NCBI GenBank assembly: GCA_048204295.1
Contig: DBFBLF010000029.1
Location: 1-6,638, forward strand
DNA: 6,638 nt
Direction of reading: 5' to 3'
Source: Metaruminococcus_A sp900762715
GTDB taxonomy: Bacteria > Bacillota > Clostridia > Oscillospirales > Ruminococcaceae
Position numbers and translations under genes: made by a program
The notes under the pieces: generated by a model
What the model was told of the DNA's origin: nothing
Seen by the model: the letters and a program-made list of their open reading frames with translations, nothing else
Database searches by the model: none
In this document: positions 1-6,629 of the stretch, piece by piece
Numbering within the stretch: position 1 is the first letter of the stretch
How the letters are laid out: each line of letters starts with the position of its first letter

Positions 1-33
1 GGAGAAATACAATAAGCTCGTACTTAAGGAAAA

Positions 34-39
34 AAGGAG
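34..39 (+). promoter_or_regulatory. Ribosome binding site of pstS (decides the start)
   Basis: AAGGAG ends 7 nt before ATG 47 but only 1 nt before the in-frame ATG 41 and 13 nt before ATG 53, so it favours ATG 47. A second, weaker AAGGA at 26-30 is 10 nt before ATG 41, which leaves that start possible. The choice changes only two residues ahead of the signal peptide. Confidence 0.7.
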
Positions 40-46
40 AATGAAT

Positions 47-958
47 ATGAAAATGAAGAAAACGGTTTGCCTGTTAACGGCGGCTATTCTGTCACTGGGA
101 CTTTTTGCCGGCTGTCAGTCCGGAGAGGGTTCCTCTGCATCGGGAGACGGTTCCGATAGTTCTGCGGTAAGCTTTGACACTTCTAAAACGATTAATGTCA
201 TTACCCGTGAATCCGGTTCCGGCACAAGGGGTGCTTTTATTGAACTTTTCGGTATAGAGGAAGAAGACGCTGACGGCAACAAGGTTGATAAAACCACTGA
301 AGAGGCTTCGGTTCAGTCCAGTACAAACGCGGTTATGTCCACCGTAGCGGGTGACGCTTACGCAATTGGTTATATCTCGCTTGGTTCCCTCAACGATTCT
401 GTTAAAGCGCTGAAAATTGACGGCGCCGAGGCGTCTGTTGAGAATGTAAAAAACGGCAGTTATAAAATTTCCCGCCCGTTCAACATCGCCACGAAAGCGA
501 CTGTCAGTGAAGCGGCCCAGGATTTCATTAACTTTATCATGAGTGCTGAAGGCCAGAAAGTTGTAGAAGACAATAACTGTATTTCTCAGGAAGCTGGCGA
601 GGCTTTTACCAGCAACAACGCAAGCGGTAAGGTTGTTGTAGCGGGTTCCTCTTCTGTCACCCCGGTGATGGAGAAACTGAAAGAAGCTTATAACAAAATA
701 AACCCCAATGTAACCATTGACATCCAGCAGAGCGATTCCAGCACCGGTATGCAAATGGCTGCAGACGGTACATGCGACATCGGCATGGCTTCCAGAGAGC
801 TTAAAGACAGCGAAAAAGAACAGCTTACATCGACTGTCATCGCACTGGATGGTATTGCGGTTATTGTCAACAAAGACAACAGCAACGATGATATGACCAG
901 TGAAAACGTAAAAGCGATCTTCACCGGCGAAGCTTCCAAATGGAGCGACGTGAAATAA
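47..958 (+). CDS. pstS: PstS, phosphate-binding lipoprotein with circularly permuted halves
   Basis: This is the extracellular phosphate-binding protein of the high-affinity Pst ABC importer, 303 aa from the start chosen here. The N-terminus has Lys residues, a hydrophobic stretch and the lipobox LFAGC, so Cys23 should be lipidated; a Ser/Gly/Asp-rich linker follows to about residue 45. The order of the halves is unusual. Residues 48-188 match the normally C-terminal part of PstS: the phosphate loop RESGSGTR (54-61; its Arg, Ser, Gly and Thr match E. coli R135, S139, G140 and T141), AIGYISLG and SRPF. Residues 194-303 match the normally N-terminal part: the loop GSSSVTP (200-206), SDSSTG (229-234), DIGMASREL (244-252, whose Asp matches E. 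coli D56) and the end at KWSDV. All expected ligand-loop motifs are present, so I infer a working protein. ATG 47 is preferred because AAGGAG at 34-39 lies 7 nt before it. ATG 41 (305 aa) would be only 1 nt from that site, though a weaker AAGGA at 26-30 could serve it. The PstS identity is very likely; the permutation is read from motif order alone. Confidence 0.95.
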   Translation: MKMKKTVCLLTAAILSLGLFAGCQSGEGSSASGDGSDSSAVSFDTSKTINVITRESGSGTRGAFIELFGIEEEDADGNKVDKTTEEASVQSSTNAVMSTVAGDAYAIGYISLGSLNDSVKALKIDGAEASVENVKNGSYKISRPFNIATKATVSEAAQDFINFIMSAEGQKVVEDNNCISQEAGEAFTSNNASGKVVVAGSSSVTPVMEKLKEAYNKINPNVTIDIQQSDSSTGMQMAADGTCDIGMASRELKDSEKEQLTSTVIALDGIAVIVNKDNSNDDMTSENVKAIFTGEASKWSDVK

Positions 959-972
959 GCCAGTAAAAGAAA

Positions 973-1022
973 AAGCAACAGGGCTTGCCGTGAATTCACG
1001 GCCGGCCCGCTTGCTGTTGTTT
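973..1022 (+). promoter_or_regulatory. Intercistronic stem-loop between pstS and pstC, possible attenuator or mRNA stabiliser
   Basis: The 81-nt gap holds a long imperfect hairpin. Its core is an exact 16-nt palindrome, GCCGTGAATTCACGGC (987-1002). GGGC (981-984) can pair with GCCC (1005-1008) across a small TT/CG internal loop, and AAGCAACA (973-980) can pair with TGTTGTTT (1015-1022), one pair being G-U, leaving a bulge on the 3' side. The 3' flank is TTGTTTGGGG, without an uninterrupted T tract, so it is a poor classical terminator. Pst operons commonly make more binding protein than permease, and a structure after pstS that partly stops transcription or protects the pstS mRNA 3' end would do this. 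The structure is seen; the role is inferred. Confidence 0.6.
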
Positions 1023-1039
1023 GGGGAGAGTATGTACTT

Positions 1040-1897
1040 ATGAAGAAATTCAGAGAGTTTTTTATGAAAGGCGTCTTTTTTGTCGCCGCTCTCACTTCCA
1101 TCCTTGCGGTATTGCTGATCTGTCTATTTTTGTTTGCCAACGGAATCCCCGCCATGGGTAAGATTGGTGTATTCGATTTCCTTCTCGGCCAGAAATGGGC
1201 CCCGACCGATTCGCCAGCTTCTTACGGAATTTTCCCAATGATTTTGGGAAGTATCTATGTGACTGCGGGAGCAATCATCATCGGGGTTCCAATTGGTATC
1301 TTGACCGCTGTGTTTATGGCGCGGTTTTGTCCCAAGGGCCTTTATAAGATTTTAAAGCCCGCAGTAGATCTGCTGGCGGGCATCCCATCTGTCGTATACG
1401 GATTTTTCGGCGTCATGGTGCTGGTTCCTTTTGTGCGGGACAACTTTGGCGGGACAGGTCTGAGCATCCTGACGGCGTCTATCCTGCTGGGAATTATGAT
1501 TCTGCCGACTATTATCGGGGTGAGCGAATCGGCCATCCGCGCCGTGCCGGAAAGCTATTATGAGGGCGCTCTTGCTTTGGGCGCAACCCATGAACGAAGC
1601 GTCTTTTTCACCATTTTACCTGCGGCAAAATCAGGAATTACGGCCGGTGTTATCCTGGGGATTGGCCGCGCCATTGGCGAGACAATGGCGGTTATGATGG
1701 TCGTTGGCAACCAGCCAAGACTTACCGGCGACATTTTAGCGGGTGTGCGCACCCTTACGACAAACATCGTCATGGAAATGGGCTATGCCGCCGACCTTCA
1801 CAGGGAAGCTCTGATTGCAACAGCGGTTGTTCTTTTTGTATTCATTCTCGTTATCAATCTGTTGTTTTCACTCCTGAAACGGAGGTCTAAAGCATGA
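1040..1897 (+). CDS. pstC: PstC, phosphate ABC transporter permease subunit
   Basis: PstC is one of the two membrane subunits that form the phosphate channel; it pairs with PstA and is driven by PstB. The 285-aa product has about six hydrophobic segments (near residues 12-34, 66-95, 105-131, 138-162, 198-222 and 255-279). The cytoplasmic coupling (EAA-type) loop is visible as ESYYEGALALGAT (171-183), followed by LPAAKSGI (193-200). The GRAIGE stretch (209-214) is in the region where Arg and Glu residues needed for transport have been described in this family. The segment LLAGIPSVVYGFFG (111-124) is typical of PstC and PstA. GGGGAG (1023-1028) precedes the ATG by 11 nt, which is somewhat long. 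The last codons overlap the pstA start by 4 nt (ATGA). PstC rather than PstA is assigned from position after pstS and from the GETMAV sequence; there is no sign of truncation. Confidence 0.96.
   Translation: MKKFREFFMKGVFFVAALTSILAVLLICLFLFANGIPAMGKIGVFDFLLGQKWAPTDSPASYGIFPMILGSIYVTAGAIIIGVPIGILTAVFMARFCPKGLYKILKPAVDLLAGIPSVVYGFFGVMVLVPFVRDNFGGTGLSILTASILLGIMILPTIIGVSESAIRAVPESYYEGALALGATHERSVFFTILPAAKSGITAGVILGIGRAIGETMAVMMVVGNQPRLTGDILAGVRTLTTNIVMEMGYAADLHREALIATAVVLFVFILVINLLFSLLKRRSKA
1881..1885 (+). promoter_or_regulatory. Ribosome binding site of pstA, inside the pstC end
   Basis: GGAGG lies within the last codons of pstC, 8 nt before ATG 1894. Together with the ATGA overlap this allows both fresh initiation and reinitiation, which suits equal production of the two permease subunits. 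Confidence 0.75.
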
Positions 1898-2763
1898 AGA
1901 AATTTTGGAATGCCTTTAAAGCCCGTTTTAAAGCCTATAAAAAGCGCCCTTTGTCCCTGATCCTGTTTTTGGCGGTTACGCTTTCCGCTGTCGCCACCTT
2001 TGTGGTTCTCATCTACCTGATTGCCTATATCCTGATTATGGGGATTCCGAACCTCAGCTGGGATCTTTTTGCCTGGGAGTATAATTCGGATAATAACTCC
2101 CTGATGCCGGCGCTTATCAACACCATTACAATGACTGTTCTGTCACTGGTCATTGCCGCGCCGCTCGGTATTTTTTCTGCGATTTATCTGGTGGAATACG
2201 CCAAGCGGGGAAATAAATTGGTCGGAATCGTTCGGGTTACGGCTGAAACCCTTTCAGGAATTCCTTCCATTGTTTATGGCCTGTTCGGCATGCTTTTCTT
2301 TGTTACGGCGCTCAAATGGCAGTTATCTCTGCTTTCCGGTGCTTTTACCCTGGCGATTATGATTCTTCCGCTTATTATGAGAACCACCGAAGAAGCGCTT
2401 AAATCCGTTCCGGATTCGTACCGGGAAGGGAGTTTCGGCCTTGGCGCTGGTAGGCTGCGCACTGTTTTCCGGATTGTGCTCCCCGCTGCGGTACCCGGAA
2501 TCCTCGCGGGCGTTATTCTGGCTATCGGACGGATTGTAGGGGAAACCGCGGCCCTTATTTACACAGCGGGAACGGTGGCAAAAATCCCGGACCTCATGTC
2601 CTCCGGGCGCACACTCGCGGTCCATATGTTCGTGTTGTCAAACGAGGGCCTGCATACCGACAAGGCTTATGCTACGGCGGTTGTCCTGCTGGTCATTGTA
2701 ATACTGATCAACGCTTTATCCGCCTTTGTTGCGAAAAAAATATCGAAAGGAACACGTGTATGA
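1894..2763 (+). CDS. pstA: PstA, phosphate ABC transporter permease subunit
   Basis: PstA is the second channel-forming subunit of the phosphate importer in the cytoplasmic membrane. The 289-aa protein starts with a Lys/Arg-rich cytoplasmic tail (MKKFWNAFKARFKAYKK), then has about six hydrophobic segments (near 20-50, 71-99, 115-137, 142-163, 200-222 and 257-279). SGIPSIVYGLFG (121-132) parallels the PstC segment. The coupling loop that contacts PstB reads DSYREGSFGLGAG (174-186), followed by VLPAAVPGILAG (195-206). GRIVGETAAL (212-221) is the counterpart of the PstC GRAIGETMAV element, with the GETAAL form usual for PstA. It overlaps both neighbours by 4 nt (ATGA at 1894 and at 2760), so translation of pstC, pstA and pstB is probably coupled. 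Nothing is missing or unusual. Confidence 0.96.
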   Translation: MKKFWNAFKARFKAYKKRPLSLILFLAVTLSAVATFVVLIYLIAYILIMGIPNLSWDLFAWEYNSDNNSLMPALINTITMTVLSLVIAAPLGIFSAIYLVEYAKRGNKLVGIVRVTAETLSGIPSIVYGLFGMLFFVTALKWQLSLLSGAFTLAIMILPLIMRTTEEALKSVPDSYREGSFGLGAGRLRTVFRIVLPAAVPGILAGVILAIGRIVGETAALIYTAGTVAKIPDLMSSGRTLAVHMFVLSNEGLHTDKAYATAVVLLVIVILINALSAFVAKKISKGTRV

Positions 2764-3509
2764 ACCTGTTTGATATCAATAACCTGGATTTGTATTACGG
2801 GGATTTCCAGGCGCTTAAAAATATTAACCTCGCGCTTCCAGAGCATGAAATTTCTGCTTTTATCGGGCCATCCGGCTGTGGGAAATCCACCCTTTTGAAA
2901 ACACTCAACCGGATGAATGACCTTGTCGAAGGCTGTAAAATTACCGGGGAGGTCAAACTGACCGGTACCGATATCTATAAAGACATCGATGTAAACGATC
3001 TTCGCAAACGGGTGGGAATGGTCTTCCAGAAGCCAAACCCTTTTCCGATGAGCGTCTATGACAACATTGCCTTTGGGCCTCGGACGCATGGAATCCGCAA
3101 GAAAATCCTGCTCGATGAAATTGTAGAAAAATCGCTCCGTGATGCCGCTATATGGGACGAAGTTAAGGACCGCCTGAAGAAGAGCGCCCTTGGGCTTTCG
3201 GGCGGGCAGCAGCAGCGTCTTTGCATTGCACGGGCCCTCGCCGTCCAGCCGGATGTCATCCTGATGGATGAGCCCACCTCGGCTCTCGACCCGATTTCAA
3301 CCGCCAAGGTTGAAGACCTTGCTGTCGAGCTTAAAAAAGATTATACTATCATTATTGTAACCCATAATATGCAGCAGGCTGTCCGCATCTCCGATAAAAC
3401 CGCCTTTTTCCTCCTGGGCGAGGTTGTAGAATTCGGTCAGACAGACCAGCTTTTCTCCATGCCCCAGGATAAACGCACCGAAGATTACATCACAGGGAGG
3501 TTCGGATAA
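2760..3509 (+). CDS. pstB: PstB, phosphate ABC transporter ATP-binding subunit
   Basis: PstB is the cytoplasmic ATPase that powers phosphate import; two copies dock on PstC and PstA. The 249-aa length is normal for the family. All nucleotide-binding motifs are present: Walker A GPSGCGKST (36-44), Q-loop Gln90 in MVFQKPNPFPMS, ABC signature LSGGQ (146-150), Walker B VILMDE (166-171), D-loop SALD (174-177) and the switch His202 in THNMQQA. FQKPNPFPMS and TLNRMNDL are characteristic of PstB among ABC ATPases, which makes the substrate assignment firm. AAAGGA (2746-2751) lies 8 nt before the ATG. The start overlaps the pstA stop by 4 nt, and the stop codon directly abuts the phoU start. No defect is seen. 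Confidence 0.98.
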   Translation: MNLFDINNLDLYYGDFQALKNINLALPEHEISAFIGPSGCGKSTLLKTLNRMNDLVEGCKITGEVKLTGTDIYKDIDVNDLRKRVGMVFQKPNPFPMSVYDNIAFGPRTHGIRKKILLDEIVEKSLRDAAIWDEVKDRLKKSALGLSGGQQQRLCIARALAVQPDVILMDEPTSALDPISTAKVEDLAVELKKDYTIIIVTHNMQQAVRISDKTAFFLLGEVVEFGQTDQLFSMPQDKRTEDYITGRFG

Positions 3510-4166
3510 ATGAGAAACCGTTTCGATTCCCAGCTCGATCGCCTTAACAACGAGCTGATTTTAATGGGCGCTTTGATTGAAAGCGCTATTGCAAGTTCAG
3601 TCACCGCCCTGATTAATCAGAGCAGGGAACAGGCACACCAGGCAATTGAATTCGACATTGAGGTGGACAAAAAGGAAAAAGAGATTGAAAGCCTCTGCCT
3701 CAAGCTTCTGTTGCAGCAGCAGCCGGTCGCCAAAGATCTTCGCCTGATCTCTTCCGCCCTGAAAATGATTACCGATATGGAGCGGATTGGCGACCAGGCG
3801 GCCGATATCTCAGAGATTACCATTATGATGGCCGACACACCCTATGCTTTGAGGCTTGACCATATCTCTGAAATGGCGCGTGCGACCATTAAAATGGTGA
3901 CGGAAAGCGTAGACGCCTTTGTAAAGCGCGACTTGCAGCTTGCCCAGTCGGTGGTAAATTATGACGAGGTAGTCGACAATCTTTTCAACACCGTAAAGAA
4001 CGATTTGATCGATTTGATTCGGGAGGATGTCGACAACGGCGAACAGGCAGTCGACCTGCTGATGGTTGCGAAATATTTTGAAAGAATAGGGGATCACGCC
4101 ACCAATATAGCTGAGTGGGTCATATTTTCCATTACCGGCACCCATAAGGATGCGCGCGTTATTTGA
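3510..4166 (+). CDS. phoU: PhoU, phosphate transport and signalling regulator
   Basis: PhoU is a cytoplasmic, peripheral-membrane helical protein that links Pst transporter state to the PhoR kinase and lowers Pho signalling when phosphate is plentiful. The 218-aa protein is all-helical in appearance and has the two tandem PhoU domains of the family. Each carries the metal-binding type motif: DMERIGDQAADI (89-100) in the first half and YFERIGDHATNI (189-200) in the second, with Glu91/Asp95 and Glu191/Asp195 as the acidic pairs. RFDSQLDRLNNEL near the start and LLLQQQPVAKDLR (66-78) are typical. Its ATG follows the pstB TAA with no gap, and GGGAGG (3495-3500) lies 9 nt upstream inside pstB. Position between the transporter and phoBR fits a role as the coupling protein. 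Confidence 0.96.
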   Translation: MRNRFDSQLDRLNNELILMGALIESAIASSVTALINQSREQAHQAIEFDIEVDKKEKEIESLCLKLLLQQQPVAKDLRLISSALKMITDMERIGDQAADISEITIMMADTPYALRLDHISEMARATIKMVTESVDAFVKRDLQLAQSVVNYDEVVDNLFNTVKNDLIDLIREDVDNGEQAVDLLMVAKYFERIGDHATNIAEWVIFSITGTHKDARVI

Positions 4167-4199
4167 CAGGACTTTTGAGAAGGATAGGGGATTTGAACA

Positions 4200-4865
4200 A
4201 TGATCTATATTGTGGAAGACGACGCCAATATCCGGGAACTGGAAAGCTATGCTTTGCAGAGCAGCGGCTTTTCTACCGCCTGTTTTGAAAACAGCGAAAG
4301 TTTTTTTGACGCCTGTTCCGCAGGCCTTCCGGAATTAGTCCTGCTTGATATTATGCTGCCGAACGAGGACGGATTGAGTATTTTGAAAAAAATGCGCTCC
4401 CATCCCGATTTAAAGCAGGTTCCGGTCATTATGGTGACGGCTAAAACCTCGGAGCTGGATAAAGTAAAAGGGCTTGATTCCGGCGCGGATGACTATATGA
4501 CAAAACCTTTTGGGGTCATGGAGCTGATTTCCAGGGTTAAAGCGCTTCTGCGCCGCGCGGCGCCTCAAAAACAGGATATCCTCTCAGCGGGCGGCGTTAC
4601 GGTGGACGACAGCAAGCATCTTGTCACTGCAGGAGGCGAGGTAAGGGAATTGACTTACAAGGAATACGAGCTGCTGAAATTTTTAATGGTCAATCGCGGA
4701 ATTGTCCTTTCGCGGGATAAAATTATGGAACGGGTCTGGGGCTTCGATTACGAGGGAGAAAGCCGGACGGTGGATATGCATATCAAAACCTTGCGCCAGA
4801 AACTGGGGGAAAGCGGCGCGCTGATTAAAACCGTGCGAAATGTAGGCTATAAGTTCAGCGACTGA
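4200..4865 (+). CDS. phoB: PhoB/PhoP-type response regulator (OmpR family)
   Basis: This is a DNA-binding response regulator that, when phosphorylated by the adjacent kinase, is expected to activate the pst operon and other phosphate-starvation genes. Of its 221 aa, residues 1-117 form the receiver domain: acidic pocket Glu6/Asp7/Asp8 in YIVEDD, phosphoacceptor Asp50 in LLLDIMLP, Thr80 in MVTAK, Tyr99 and Lys102 in DDYMTKPF. Residues 127-221 form the OmpR/PhoB winged helix, with LTYKEYELLKFL (151-162), the probable recognition helix around SRTVDMHIKTLRQKL (188-202) and the wing end VRNVGYKF (212-219). An in-frame stop just upstream makes ATG 4200 the first available ATG; AGGGG (4186-4190) is 9 nt before it. 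The family alone does not prove phosphate control; that rests on the pst-phoU context and the phoR partner. Bacillus-type nomenclature would call it phoP. Confidence 0.93.
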   Translation: MIYIVEDDANIRELESYALQSSGFSTACFENSESFFDACSAGLPELVLLDIMLPNEDGLSILKKMRSHPDLKQVPVIMVTAKTSELDKVKGLDSGADDYMTKPFGVMELISRVKALLRRAAPQKQDILSAGGVTVDDSKHLVTAGGEVRELTYKEYELLKFLMVNRGIVLSRDKIMERVWGFDYEGESRTVDMHIKTLRQKLGESGALIKTVRNVGYKFSD

Positions 4866-4900
4866 ACTTTCTGCCTAAAAATAAGTCTAGGAGAACGTCT

Positions 4901-6574
4901 ATGAAACGAAGGATTCATCTGTGGCTCTGTGTAACCGGCGTGATTGCACTGCTTCTCACTGCCGCTTTGACGCTTGGGATTTATTTTCAGTCGTTCCAGA
5001 ACCAGGTGTTTTATGATTTGAAAACTGATGGAATTATTTTGGCTGAAAGCTATCAGCTCGTAGAAAAACCGGATGATCTGGACCGCTTTAAAAGCTCCGG
5101 GTTCCGAATTACCCTGATTTCGGCCGACGGCCGCGTTCTGTACGATAGCAGCGCCAACGAAGATACAATGGATAACCATTCCACCCGCCCGGAATTTACA
5201 GCGGCTATAGAAGATGGGGAGGGAACTGCTGTCCGCCATTCCGATACGATCCACCGGGACGTTTACTATTACGCAAAGCTTTTGGAGAATGGGGAGGTTC
5301 TGCGGGTCGCAAGGGAATCAAGCAGTATTTTCGCCGTCTTTTTTTCGGCGTTGCCATTTTTGCTCCTGCTTGCTGCGGGAATTTTGCTGCTCTGCTTTTT
5401 CCTGGCCGGCGTACTGACCAAGCGGATCGTTGCCCCGATTGACGCGATGGCCGCGGATATGGAGGCTATTGAGGAAAATACGGAATACGAAGAGCTTATC
5501 CCGTTTTCACGCACCATCCACCGGCAGAACGGCCTGATTCGCAGACAGCTTGAGGACCTGCGGCAGGAACAGGAAAAAATCCAGGCGCTCACCAGCAATA
5601 TGTCTGAGGGTTTCCTCCTTTTGGATATGGAAAAACGGATTCTTTCCGTCAATGGGAGCGCGGTGGAATTGATGGGGGAATCGGGCGGAGAATACGTTGG
5701 ACAAAATCTGCTCTATTTTTCCAGGAACCAGGAACTTCTCATCTGTGTGGAACAGGCTCTGGAAAATGAAAATGCCTCAGTTGAAATAACATTGGGCGGG
5801 CGCAGACTGCAGATTATTGCAAGCCTTGTAGAATCGGAAGGAAAAAAAATCGGGCTAATCTGCCTGATTCTCGATATCACTGAAAAAAGCGAGCTCGAGC
5901 AGATGCGCCGGGAGTTTACCGCCAACGTATCGCATGAGCTGAAAACCCCGCTCACCTCGATTTCCGGCTTTGCGGAACTGATTGAAAGCGGAATGGCTAA
6001 ACCGGCGGACGTCAGGAAATTCGCCTCTAAAATTCACACGGAATCGGCCCGCCTCCTCACCTTGATTGGTGATATCATCATGCTTTCTGAGCTTGACGAG
6101 GCGCCTAAGCGCGAGCTGGAAGCGGTTGATCTCTGCCCGTTGGTGCAAAAATGCACCGAACGCCTCCAGGCTGCGGCTGAACGTGCGGAGATTTCCCTGA
6201 GCTTTGACGGAGAGTCCGTGCCGGTTTTGGCAGACCCTGCCCAGATGGAGGATCTGGTGATGAATCTGTGCGACAACGCCATCCGCTATAACCGTAAGGG
6301 GGGCAGTGTTGCGGTTACCCTTAAGCGTGTTCAGGACAGGGCGGTCTTAACGGTAAAAGACACCGGAATCGGTATACCGCCGGAACACCAGAACCGTATT
6401 TTCGAACGGTTTTACCGCGTGGATAAAAGCCGTTCCAAGGAAACCGGGGGGACCGGGCTTGGCCTTGCAATTGTCAAGCATATTGCAGAGCAGCACCACG
6501 CAAAGCTCACCCTCCACAGCGTCGTGGACGAGGGAACAGAAATTAAGGTGTCGTTCCCGCTCTGTGAAAAATAA
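4901..6574 (+). CDS. phoR: PhoR-type sensor histidine kinase
   Basis: This membrane histidine kinase is the presumed partner of the response regulator 35 nt upstream and the sensor of Pst/PhoU state. The 557-aa protein has, in order: TM1 (about 6-29); an extracytoplasmic segment (30-140) whose FRITLISADGRVLYDS and later YYYAKLLENGEVLRVA resemble a single Cache-type sensor; TM2 (about 143-170); a HAMP-like/coiled-coil linker (171-228) with APIDAM but without a clear canonical HAMP second helix; a PAS domain (about 229-328, starting near MSEGFLLLD); HisKA with phosphoacceptor His345 in NVSHELKTPL; and the catalytic ATPase domain with N box NLCDNA (455-460), G1 DTGIGI (487-492), F box FERFYRVD (501-508) and G2 GGTGLGLA (516-523). 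All catalytic motifs are present. AGGAGA (4889-4894) precedes ATG 4901 by 6 nt. The kinase call is certain; PhoR identity rests on domain order and operon context. Confidence 0.93.
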   Translation: MKRRIHLWLCVTGVIALLLTAALTLGIYFQSFQNQVFYDLKTDGIILAESYQLVEKPDDLDRFKSSGFRITLISADGRVLYDSSANEDTMDNHSTRPEFTAAIEDGEGTAVRHSDTIHRDVYYYAKLLENGEVLRVARESSSIFAVFFSALPFLLLLAAGILLLCFFLAGVLTKRIVAPIDAMAADMEAIEENTEYEELIPFSRTIHRQNGLIRRQLEDLRQEQEKIQALTSNMSEGFLLLDMEKRILSVNGSAVELMGESGGEYVGQNLLYFSRNQELLICVEQALENENASVEITLGGRRLQIIASLVESEGKKIGLICLILDITEKSELEQMRREFTANVSHELKTPLTSISGFAELIESGMAKPADVRKFASKIHTESARLLTLIGDIIMLSELDEAPKRELEAVDLCPLVQKCTERLQAAAERAEISLSFDGESVPVLADPAQMEDLVMNLCDNAIRYNRKGGSVAVTLKRVQDRAVLTVKDTGIGIPPEHQNRIFERFYRVDKSRSKETGGTGLGLAIVKHIAEQHHAKLTLHSVVDEGTEIKVSFPLCEK

Positions 6575-6590
6575 GATTATAGAATTTTTG

Positions 6591-6629
6591 AAAAGCCCTA
6601 TCTGTGATTTATCACAGATAGGGCTTTTT
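6591..6629 (+). terminator. Intrinsic terminator of the pst-pho operon, probably bidirectional
   Basis: A perfect 17-bp inverted repeat (6591-6607 with 6612-6628) closes on a 4-nt TTTA loop and ends in a run of five T (6625-6629), 16 nt after the phoR stop. The GC-rich base GCCC/GGGC sits next to the T tract, as in a classical Rho-independent terminator. The AAAA at the 5' arm gives a T run on the other strand, so it can also stop transcription entering from a convergent gene to the right. Confidence 0.93.

Noticed and set aside
8..13. TACAAT as a possible -10 box for the operon
   Set aside because: It resembles a -10 element and would put the transcript start near position 20, but the matching -35 and any Pho box would be outside the window, so it cannot be supported.
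92..754. 220-codon open frame on the minus strand across pstS
   Set aside because: It is the antisense shadow of a clearly coding pstS, has no recognisable domain or good ribosome site, and arises from the codon composition of the real gene. Other minus-strand frames in the window fail for the same reason.
834..840. CTGTCAT and several other CTGTCA matches (89-94, 112-117, 501-506) as Pho box half-sites
   Set aside because: All are inside pstS coding sequence and none forms the tandem repeat with 11-nt period that a PhoB site needs. The 89/112 pair is 23 nt apart, not a clean two-turn spacing for a Pho box.
4163..4168. TTGACA, a perfect -35 hexamer at the phoU stop, as a promoter for phoBR
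   Set aside because: At 16-18 nt downstream the sequence is G-rich (around AGGGGA at 4186-4191) and overlaps the ribosome site of phoB; no -10-like hexamer is present.
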